From an uncultured Prevotellaceae bacterium (GTDB lineage: Bacteria; Bacteroidota; Bacteroidia; Bacteroidales; Bacteroidaceae), in NCBI GenBank assembly GCA_946539475.1, contig CAMNHM010000155.1:1-5802 (forward strand): a stretch of 5,802 nt of DNA, written 5' to 3'. Of this stretch, positions 1 through 5,681 are shown one piece after another (the stretch's first letter is position 1; every line of letters starts with the position of its first letter). A model generated the notes under the pieces. The model was not told where the DNA came from, searched no databases, and worked only from the letters and a program-made list of their open reading frames with translations. Both the position numbers and the translations under genes were made by a program.

Positions 1-12
1 GCCAGGTATCGC

Positions 13-576
13 CTACGGACGGGGCTCGTCGCCGCCGTCAGAGCCGCCGTCGCCGCCCGACTCGCCGCTCTCCTCACCGGAGACCCAGCTCACCGAGTCC
101 TGGGCAAGCTCGAAGCGCACGTCCTTCAACATCGTGGCAGGATGGTTGTAGGTCGTCACCTCGTACGACACCAGCTTGGGCACGCCGTTCACCATCAGCG
201 GACGCTGCACGGTGGCCGTCTCGCCAGTCGGGATCGTGGCCGACTCAGGCTGGAACAGCACGCGGCTCTTCTTCACCGAGGCAGCCGTACAGCCCTCCTC
301 GGTGTCGGAAGGTGCCGACGAGATGCCCACCTTGAAGATGCCGATCGAGTCGATGCGGATCTTCTGACCCAGCTCGAAGTAGTGCTTCATGGCCGAGCCC
401 AGCTCGTCGAGCACGGCCTTGCAGTCGGAGCGCTTCACGGTGCACTGCGTCTGGATGAAGTCGGCCAGCTCCTGCGTGGTGATGAACTTCTTGTCGTAGA
501 CAGGGCGTACGTAGTACTTCCCAAACGTCTTCGACTGCTCATTCGTGTTACGGTACTTTTGAACTTTTTGTGACAT
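13..576 (-). CDS. HU-HIG family DNA-binding protein with Gly/Asp-rich tail
   Basis: This 187-aa protein is an HU-like nucleoid protein expected to bind and bend DNA in the cytoplasm. The HU fold is visible in order: a basic N-terminus (residues 1-33), the helical dimerisation part (34-70, with the segment TTQELADFIQ), and the start of the beta arm (GQKIRIDSIGIFKVGI, 70-85). The arm re-enters at about 102-115 (KKSRVLFQP). The classical arm-tip Arg-Asn-Pro motif is not seen. Residues 166-187 form a low-complexity Gly/Ser/Asp/Glu tail, which fits the Bacteroidetes HU-HIG group (HU fused to a winged helix, Ig or glycine-rich part). At 187 aa it is about twice the length of classical HU. I chose the ATG at 574-576, because the longer frame from 711 would translate through a strong promoter at 669-700. 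No Shine-Dalgarno is present; the leader is A/T rich. It lies just after the primase gene but has its own promoter. The family is well supported; the exact role is inferred. Confidence 0.9.
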   Translation of the reverse strand: MSQKVQKYRNTNEQSKTFGKYYVRPVYDKKFITTQELADFIQTQCTVKRSDCKAVLDELGSAMKHYFELGQKIRIDSIGIFKVGISSAPSDTEEGCTAASVKKSRVLFQPESATIPTGETATVQRPLMVNGVPKLVSYEVTTYNHPATMLKDVRFELAQDSVSWVSGEESGESGGDGGSDGGDEPRP

Positions 577-661
577 AATGGTACACGTTTTAATGGTTAA
601 TTTTTTGAAGATTACTGTCGGAATTACTGCTCCGTAACAGGCATTCTCTAATGCTTCCTTT

Positions 662-883
662 CTAGGTACAAAGGTACGAAAATTTTTTGAAACTACCAAA
701 CATTTTCGCAACTTTTTTCAGTGTTTTCCAAACTTTTTTTGCGATAACAAGTCCGCTCTTTTCAGGGATGTTCAGGCCGCGATGGGTGCAGAGATAGTAG
801 AGCTCTTCGACAGAGGGAGTGTCGCCATGAGGCGAGAGCCCGTTTGACCAGTCCGGCGCGTCAAGGCGGCACCCTTCGTTGAC
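662..883 (-). other. In-frame open extension after the primase stop codon (possible gene remnant)
   Basis: After the primase TGA (884-886) the same frame stays open for 74 codons, up to a TAG at 662-664. The first part looks like protein: of the first 47 codons I count 32 ending in G or C, and the translation holds segments such as PSVEELYYLCTHRGLNIPEK. The last 27 codons or so are lysine rich and run through the HU promoter region, so they are probably not coding. No ATG, GTG or TTG occurs until an ATG at 701-703, so it cannot be an independent gene with a usual start. It could be a former C-terminal extension cut off by a nonsense change, the 3' remnant of a decayed small gene, or a stop-codon readthrough product. 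I do not recognise the sequence. Confidence 0.35.
669..700 (-). promoter_or_regulatory. Bacteroidetes-type promoter of the HU-HIG gene
   Basis: Read on the minus strand, TTTG (697-700) is followed after exactly 20 bases by TACCTTTG (669-676). This matches the Bacteroidetes primary sigma factor consensus of TTTG, 19-21 bases, TAnnTTTG. Transcription should start near 660-663, giving a leader of about 85 nt before the ATG at 576. A short hairpin (GCATT stem, 4-nt loop, 641-654) would lie near the 5' end of that leader. This promoter is the main reason to reject the longer HU start at 711. Confidence 0.85.
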
Positions 884-3688
884 TCAGAAGGGCGGTGCAT
901 CATCGCCTTGGAAGATGGTCAGGTCTACGGGCGCTGCGGGTTCCGATGACTGGATATAGTAGTAATTGACGAGCACGCCGTTCTCTTTCACCTGCCAGGA
1001 GCAGCCGTCTTTCGGTTTGTGGGTGACGCGGGCGGGGTTGAGGACATATCCCTTCGAATGGCAGTAGGCTTTCAGCTTCTGCGTAAACGTGGTCTTGCTG
1101 CTTGCCTCGTACTTCTGCTTGGCAAATGCTGCCATCATCGATGCTTGCGAGACATTCTTGTCGAGCAGCTCTGACCCGACGTCAAGGAGGCTATCAGCCA
1201 CCTCTACGAAGCGCACGCCCATCAGGGCCTGGTCGATGCGCTGTTCGATGACACGCATCGGCGGCATCACCTTACGCTGGCCTTTGGGCAGCGACAAGTA
1301 GAACTGCACGCACTGCATCATGAGGTTCAGGTCGCGCACCCAGTCGTCCTCGGCATACTCCGGACCGAAGAGGTCCTGCCCGAAGGTGTCGGAGACATGG
1401 CGCTCCTCAAGGTAGTCGTTCTGACGCGTGCGGTGGTGATAGTAGTCGGAGAAGGTGATGGGCCACTGTCGGCGCTGTATGCTGGGCGACTCGTCCTTGA
1501 CGACCCAGTTGGTGGCCGCCACCATCTTTGGCGACTTTACGAAGGGTATGGTGTAGGGGTTCTGGTGCTTTGCCTCTACGGTGAGGCCGTCGGTGACGGC
1601 ATTGTTCAGGTAGGCCCACGGCAGGTCTTCCACGCAGTCGTCGAGGATGAGCAGGTCGTGGCTCTCGCTGACGCCGGCGAAGAAGAAGTTGCTCTCGAAG
1701 AGCTTGGGATTGTAGGTGCGTATGGTGTGATGACTGCTGACGGCCTCTATGAACTTCAGCAGCGTCGACTTGCCCGTTCCGCCGTTGGCCTCGCGGGTGG
1801 TGGCGCCCACCTTGTAGTCCATGAAGACGGTGAGATAAGCCTCTGAGAGGAGCTTCTGGGAGTAGAAGAGGTAGCCCATGTTCACCAGCTTGGCCAGCAG
1901 GCACTGCGTCTGCTCGGCTTTCTCCTCGTCGGTGAGTGCTTCGTGTCGCTCGTCTTCCTTTCGCCAGTACAGGCGCGAGGTGTTGCAGAGCAGTGTCAGC
2001 AGCTTGCACTTCTGCCCTTCTTGGGTGATAGTGACGACGGGGTTGCCGTCGTCGGTAGTGTCCACCTTAAACATGGCGGGCAACAGGCGGACGTCGTGCT
2101 GAATGATGCTGTCGCTCCATACGTGGCGGTTGCTCAGCTCAGTCATGCGGCGCAGGCGGATTGCATCGGCCGTCACCTCGACGAAGCAATGGTTGCGGAA
2201 GAAGAACAGCTGCTCCCGTTCGGTAGCCTTGCTGAAGTCCAGTCCGCCGACCCGCTGCAACATGCTTTTCTTGTCGGTAGGCAAGGCCGCCGAACTGTAA
2301 AGCATGTTGAGCACCTCCTTAGGGAATGCTTCCTGTCGGCATATCTCCATCAGCTCGTTGCGCACGGCCTCTGCCGAGAGGCTGCGCACCACGTGGTTGT
2401 TGTCGATGTGTACGTAGGCCGGATCTTTCTGGCTGTCCTGTCGGAGAGTGCTATAGCCATGCAACCATAGGAAATAGACGATGTTCTCGTTCGACAGTTT
2501 GTATCCGCAGATTTTTCCGTTCTTATCGTAGAGAGTTTCGTAGAAGCGCGCCTTCAGGGCACGGTTGACGAGTCGCTGGAAGTCCTCGCGCTTGGGGTGC
2601 AGGCTGCGATAGTCCTTCAGGTCTTTCTTCTTGTTGCCGCGGTTGTCCAGGAGGAATCCCATGTCCTCTTCTGTAGGCCATGCCGTGTAGAGGTCGGGCA
2701 GGCGCAGCGCCTGCTGCTTGCCCTCGCGCGTGCCGGTCTCGTCGATGTCGGGAATGCAGACCACCTGCCAGGCCAGTTTCGAGAGCTCCGTGAACGTCTC
2801 CTTGCTGATGCCCCCTACCTCGCTCATGCCGTAGACGGCAGGGAACCCCATGGCCCAGGCATTGACGCAGTCGCTGCATCCCGAGACGACAAGGATGCGC
2901 GTCAGCTTCTTGGTCTTCTGCTCCTGACTGCCTTCCTCGCCGTTGCCTGCCGTTACGCTCTTCATGCTCTCCAGCGCCTGCTTCACGGCGTCGAGGCAGA
3001 ACACGTAGCCTGCCTGGACCTGGCCGAAGTAGCGGAAGCGCCACTGCTTGTCGTAGTGCTGGGGCTGGTAGAGCTTGAAGAACTCGCTGTGGCAGCGGTG
3101 CTGCTGGTCGTAGTATTCACAGCGCTGCACGAAGACGACAAAGCTGTCGCTGGCACGCACTTCATATACAAGGTCTTTCTCCTTACTATACCACCAATAT
3201 CCCTTCAGCTGCTGCCATCCGAGCTGCCCGAGCACCTCGGCGATAACGCCCTGTCCCCAGCATTCGAGCCCCTTCGTTGTGAAGCCGTCCATGATGTCGA
3301 AGCCGTAGCCCTGGCGGCGCTGCTCGTCGGTGGGCGAGTGCTGAAGGAAGTCGTAGCGGTTGTCCTGCTTCGACAGGGTGTCGCCGCAGTTGAACTCCCT
3401 CTCCAGTTGCTCCAGCGCCAGCATGAAGTCGCGTTCAGGGTCAAGGCCGCTGGTGTGGATGTAGAAGTCGATGGGGTTGAAGTTCCGGTCGCCATAGTCA
3501 GCCACCCGCCAATAGGTGCGGTTGCCTTTCGGCGCTTCGACGCATGCCGAGGCATTCCGCTCGTCGCGGAGCTTGAACTTCCGGTTGGTCCCGATCACTG
3601 CGGCTGCGCCGGAGTGACTCATGCGGATGATGTCGGCACCCTGGTGGGTGGCATCGTACAGGCGTTGTTTGCGTTCGTCAACAGTCAT
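884..3688 (-). CDS. Toprim primase / P-loop helicase-like replication protein
   Basis: This 934-aa protein appears to combine primase-like and helicase-like parts, as in replication proteins of phages and mobile elements. Residues 38-100 resemble the CHC2 primase fold but lack the zinc-binding Cys/His set. Residues 269-330 carry a Toprim domain: motif I reads SGCSD (269-273), with Ser where DnaG-type proteins have Glu, and the metal-binding DxD is D314/D316 in PDIDETG. A helicase/ATPase domain follows, with Walker A GGTGKS (636-641), Walker B LLILDD (D683, D684), a sensor-like Asn in AATNW (N727) and candidate arginine fingers R739/R740. This resembles SF3/D5-like primase-helicases of the kind Pfam places in families such as DUF5906. 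Residues 863-914 look like a small winged-helix module. The protein ends in DDAPPF, like the SSB C-terminal tip. The ATG at 3686-3688 is the first start in the frame; there is no Shine-Dalgarno. Domain types are confident; the activity is inferred, and primer synthesis is uncertain given the Glu-to-Ser change. Confidence 0.88.
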   Translation of the reverse strand: MTVDERKQRLYDATHQGADIIRMSHSGAAAVIGTNRKFKLRDERNASACVEAPKGNRTYWRVADYGDRNFNPIDFYIHTSGLDPERDFMLALEQLEREFNCGDTLSKQDNRYDFLQHSPTDEQRRQGYGFDIMDGFTTKGLECWGQGVIAEVLGQLGWQQLKGYWWYSKEKDLVYEVRASDSFVVFVQRCEYYDQQHRCHSEFFKLYQPQHYDKQWRFRYFGQVQAGYVFCLDAVKQALESMKSVTAGNGEEGSQEQKTKKLTRILVVSGCSDCVNAWAMGFPAVYGMSEVGGISKETFTELSKLAWQVVCIPDIDETGTREGKQQALRLPDLYTAWPTEEDMGFLLDNRGNKKKDLKDYRSLHPKREDFQRLVNRALKARFYETLYDKNGKICGYKLSNENIVYFLWLHGYSTLRQDSQKDPAYVHIDNNHVVRSLSAEAVRNELMEICRQEAFPKEVLNMLYSSAALPTDKKSMLQRVGGLDFSKATEREQLFFFRNHCFVEVTADAIRLRRMTELSNRHVWSDSIIQHDVRLLPAMFKVDTTDDGNPVVTITQEGQKCKLLTLLCNTSRLYWRKEDERHEALTDEEKAEQTQCLLAKLVNMGYLFYSQKLLSEAYLTVFMDYKVGATTREANGGTGKSTLLKFIEAVSSHHTIRTYNPKLFESNFFFAGVSESHDLLILDDCVEDLPWAYLNNAVTDGLTVEAKHQNPYTIPFVKSPKMVAATNWVVKDESPSIQRRQWPITFSDYYHHRTRQNDYLEERHVSDTFGQDLFGPEYAEDDWVRDLNLMMQCVQFYLSLPKGQRKVMPPMRVIEQRIDQALMGVRFVEVADSLLDVGSELLDKNVSQASMMAAFAKQKYEASSKTTFTQKLKAYCHSKGYVLNPARVTHKPKDGCSWQVKENGVLVNYYYIQSSEPAAPVDLTIFQGDDAPPF

Positions 3689-3717
3689 AGTACAATATTA
3701 TTATACTAAAGACGATG

Positions 3718-3741
3718 CAAACATCCTGCCAACGTGGCAAA
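3718..3741 (-). promoter_or_regulatory. Weak candidate promoter for the primase-helicase gene
   Basis: On the minus strand, GATGTTTG (3718-3725) differs from TAnnTTTG by one base, and TTTG lies at 3738-3741. The gap of 12 bases is much shorter than the usual 19-21, so this is a poor match. A second option, TAATATTG (3693-3700), also has one mismatch, but it would start transcription almost at the ATG. The gene may instead be transcribed by read-through from the two genes upstream. Confidence 0.2.
3727..3739. repeat. Short palindrome upstream of the primase-helicase gene
   Basis: TGCCA, three bases, TGGCA: perfect 5-bp inverted arms. It sits between the direct repeats (3756-3827) and the primase start (3688), and partly overlaps the weak promoter candidate. 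It could be an operator half-site pair. At this length it could also be chance. Confidence 0.3.
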
Positions 3742-3755
3742 AAGGGGCTGGCGGT

Positions 3756-3827
3756 GGGAAATGTCATTAAAAGTGTTGGAAGATGGGACTACTGCCAGGG
3801 AAATGTCAGCAGAAGTGTTGGAAGATG
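3756..3827. repeat. Two 30-bp direct repeats with 42-bp period
   Basis: Copy 1 is 3756-3785 and copy 2 is 3798-3827, separated by 12 bases. They agree at 27 of 30 positions; the three differences cluster in the middle (3767, 3768 and 3770 against 3809, 3810 and 3812). The shared outer blocks are GGGAAATGTCA and AAGTGTTGGAAGATG. They fill much of the 188-bp spacer in front of the primase-helicase gene. They could be iteron-like sites for a replication protein, operator sites for a regulator, or an in-frame duplication in a small coding sequence, since the 42-bp period is 14 codons. The repeat itself is certain; its role is unknown. Confidence 0.85.
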
Positions 3828-3880
3828 AGGTCTTGTCAGAAGGACAGCAGATTTTAGCCCGACAGTTACTCACTAGTTAG
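3761..3880 (+). other. Possible 39-codon ORF on the opposite strand across the repeats
   Basis: ATG at 3761 to TAG at 3878-3880 encodes 39 residues with a 14-residue internal repeat: MSLKVLEDGTTARE, then MSAEVLEDEVLSEG, then a short end. It is acidic and probably helical. The frame is also open upstream into the primase promoter region without an earlier ATG in the spacer. It runs against every other gene here and its stop overlaps the stop of the 226-aa gene. The opposite strand of the same repeat is also open (GTG at 3871-3873 to TAG at 3706-3708, 55 codons), so openness alone proves little. It may be a remnant of a gene tail. I do not recognise it. Confidence 0.15.
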
Positions 3881-4557
3881 CATACGCCCATTGCCTCAAG
3901 GCGTTTCAGGAGCTCATCTTTCACTGCAATCATGCTTTTGGCAAAGGACAGGCTCCTCCCTGTCAGCCCATTGGCGGACCACGCGGACGGAGTCTCCCTG
4001 AACTGCTTGTATTGTTCTTTGCTTATATCCTCGATGTAGGATTTTGTGAAGGGTATGCGGCAGGTATCGGCTAAGTCGAATCCCAGTTCGACTGCCAGTT
4101 TTTCGAATTCAGAATACTCGGCAGTCCCTTTGGGGCAAAGTCCTTTCTCTTGGAAGATACGGAAGACAGCCTTCCAGAGACTTCCGCTAGTGAACGTCCA
4201 GGCTCCGCTTCCGCCATTTTGAAGCTCCATGACCTCACGGACGGCCTCTCGCATATATAGCTTCTTCTGCTGAGCTGTCAAGGCGAGAGGCGGCAGAGTA
4301 GGTAGGTTGTTGGGCGATGACGCCGGCTGGCCAGCGTAATATGAGCGAGGAGGTTGTTCTCGCTCAAGCATGGCGCTCAGTCGGGAACACTCGCTCCTTA
4401 GCTGCTCGTCACCAGTCTTCAGAGCAGCCAACAGCAAGGCATTGAGCCCTTCTTGTGCTGAGGCACGGGCTCCATGCTCAATGTCCCACCCGACGTCATA
4501 AACGACGTCAGTAGCAGGGCGCTTTCTTCCTTTATAAACAACCAGTATCCCAGTCAT
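3877..4557 (-). CDS. Uncharacterised 226-aa protein, coupled to the upstream 318-aa gene
   Basis: I do not recognise this protein. The first ~30 residues look alpha/beta (TGILVVYKGRK at the start). A probable helix with possible coiled-coil character follows (about 34-68), then a Pro/Ser-rich linker (69-92). The C-terminal part (93-226) is largely helical and could hold a winged-helix-like fold: helices near 93-113, 126-137, 147-158 and 203-223. There are 3 Cys, no signal peptide and no membrane segment, so it is probably cytoplasmic. The start is ATG at 4555-4557, whose A overlaps the last base of the upstream TGA; a GTG one codon earlier (4558-4560) would give 227 aa and a 4-bp overlap. Either arrangement implies translational coupling, so the two proteins are probably made together and may interact. 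Its 3' end is followed by the repeat-bearing spacer. It is a real gene by length, codon pattern and coupling; its function is unknown. Confidence 0.8.
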   Translation of the reverse strand: MTGILVVYKGRKRPATDVVYDVGWDIEHGARASAQEGLNALLLAALKTGDEQLRSECSRLSAMLEREQPPRSYYAGQPASSPNNLPTLPPLALTAQQKKLYMREAVREVMELQNGGSGAWTFTSGSLWKAVFRIFQEKGLCPKGTAEYSEFEKLAVELGFDLADTCRIPFTKSYIEDISKEQYKQFRETPSAWSANGLTGRSLSFAKSMIAVKDELLKRLEAMGVC

Positions 4558-5513
4558 CACTTGTCCGTCGTCGGGTCTTTAGGCAGTTTGGAACTGTCGG
4601 TCGGAGAGTCGTCTACTTCGACATAGAACGAACCGGCCATTATTTTCCCTCCATTCTCTTTCCACTTATAGTTGCCGCGACTGTTGATGATGTCGCCTAG
4701 CGTGCCGTAACGGCGGTTGAGCTCGTCGACCACGAAACGATAATCCGCGTTGTCCACCTCCGTAGCATATCGGATAGGCTGCTTCAGCAACTCGCCACCC
4801 AGGTCGGGGCGGCCGAGGAAAAGCGTTCCCCACTTGTAAAGCTGGCCGGCAAGAAAGATCATCATATCACGTATGCCTTGCCTGTCATCGACACGCAGGA
4901 CGATAGGGCTGCCCTGCCGTGTACACATCATGCTGCGCCCGCCCCACCTGTCGGTTGTGACCTGGTCGAGCCACACCGTAAGGTCGGGCTTCCGACTGCC
5001 CGGTTTGTACGCACCGATGGGCTCCACCTTGACTCCGAGCCGCTCAAGCCACAGCACCAGCGGAGCATTGGGCAGTTTGCCGGGAGGGGCATCCATCACC
5101 TCGCGCCGCAGGAACTCGACGTAGGAGTCCCACGACAGCGTAGAGCCAGCCAGGCAGATGGTGCGGACGTCCTTCAGCTCCACATAGTCCCACACCGTGC
5201 CCTCCATCACCTGTGCTGAGTAAAGCTGAGGATCGCTGTTGAACAACCCCTGATGACTCTTGTCGAAGAGCTGCTTGTTCTCATAGGCCACCACGGGGTG
5301 CGAGTGGGTCTCTATATGATAGCCCAGACCGTTGATGTTGCCCGGCTTCTGCACGGTGACGATGAACGTGCCTATCTGCATGCCCACCTCGCCGCTCCAC
5401 TTGATCACCTGGTAGGGCGGTGCCAACGGCGCATAGGTCGTGCTGATAATCTTACCCTCCTGCTCGTCGGTCGGCTGAGCACCGCTGGTCTGCTTCTGAT
5501 TGTCTTGATCCAT
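4557..5513 (-). CDS. Uncharacterised 318-aa protein, first gene of the operon
   Basis: I do not recognise this protein. It starts with a polar Gln/Asp-rich tail (1-20), has a mixed alpha/beta core (about 25-300), and ends in a charged Ser/Asp/Lys/Pro tail (301-318). There is no signal peptide and no membrane segment, so it should be cytoplasmic. Notable segments are IKWSGEVGMQIGTFIV (37-52), the histidine cluster HIETHSHP (66-73), a Trp/Arg-rich stretch near 186-198 and a probable helix at 211-230. The histidine cluster recalls the HSHP of JAMM metalloproteases, but the required Ser and Asp spacing does not fit, so I do not assign it. The ATG at 5511-5513 follows a promoter element at 5580-5587, with a leader of about 60 nt. 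It overlaps the next gene at the stop/start codons. Gene reality is well supported; function is unknown. Confidence 0.82.
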   Translation of the reverse strand: MDQDNQKQTSGAQPTDEQEGKIISTTYAPLAPPYQVIKWSGEVGMQIGTFIVTVQKPGNINGLGYHIETHSHPVVAYENKQLFDKSHQGLFNSDPQLYSAQVMEGTVWDYVELKDVRTICLAGSTLSWDSYVEFLRREVMDAPPGKLPNAPLVLWLERLGVKVEPIGAYKPGSRKPDLTVWLDQVTTDRWGGRSMMCTRQGSPIVLRVDDRQGIRDMMIFLAGQLYKWGTLFLGRPDLGGELLKQPIRYATEVDNADYRFVVDELNRRYGTLGDIINSRGNYKWKENGGKIMAGSFYVEVDDSPTDSSKLPKDPTTDK

Positions 5514-5579
5514 AGTCTGCTATATCACTAAGTATTGTTACTACTCATACTTTCTCTCGTTCAACGAAAAAGTTCTCTG

Positions 5580-5614
5580 CAAAGATACAAAAAATATTGC
5601 AAACTCCTCCCAAA
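5580..5614 (-). promoter_or_regulatory. Promoter of the two-gene unknown operon
   Basis: On the minus strand TATCTTTG (5580-5587) is an exact match to the Bacteroidetes -7 element TAnnTTTG. The -33 part is less clear: TTTG occurs at 5611-5614 (23-base gap, slightly long) and at 5600-5603 (12-base gap, too short). The region is A/T rich, as expected. Transcription should begin near 5573, giving about 60 nt of leader before the ATG at 5513. This promoter may also serve the primase-helicase gene. Confidence 0.7.
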
Positions 5615-5681
5615 AAAGTCAAAATATGAGTCCACTTGAAAAAGTAACATACCGATGAAATGGAGTGAAATTGGACGCGCA

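Noticed and set aside
142..573. Plus-strand frame of 143 codons antisense to the HU gene
   Set aside because: The Arg/Leu/His-rich translation is an antisense shadow, and no promoter or start context was found for it.
577..711. A longer HU reading frame starting at the ATG at 709-711, adding 45 residues
   Set aside because: A near-perfect Bacteroidetes promoter (669-700) lies inside this extension, the added residues do not resemble the HU N-terminus, and the ATG at 574-576 gives a normal family start.
1407..2009. A 200-codon minus-strand frame inside the primase-helicase gene
   Set aside because: It overlaps the Walker A and B region of the real gene in another frame, and its product is Arg/His/Gly/Pro rich, typical of a shifted G/C-rich frame.
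2983..3171. Ser/Thr-rich 62-codon frame inside the primase-helicase gene
   Set aside because: Low-complexity Ser/Thr/Ala composition arises from reading the real gene out of frame; there is no independent support.
2597..3709. A 370-codon open frame on the plus strand opposite the primase-helicase gene
   Set aside because: It is a shadow of G/C-rich third positions in the real gene. Its translation is Val/Leu/Ala rich with no recognisable motif, and the minus-strand protein has clear Toprim features in the same DNA.
3756..3827. CRISPR array
   Set aside because: Only two imperfect copies with a 12-bp gap; real arrays have nearly identical repeats with spacers of about 25-40 bp and several units, and no cas gene is present.
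5295..5318. JAMM-like metalloprotease motif (HIETHSHP) in the 318-aa protein
   Set aside because: The HSHP part fits, but the Ser expected seven residues later is absent and the following Asp is one residue too far, so the zinc-site pattern is not met. No other JAMM feature was seen.
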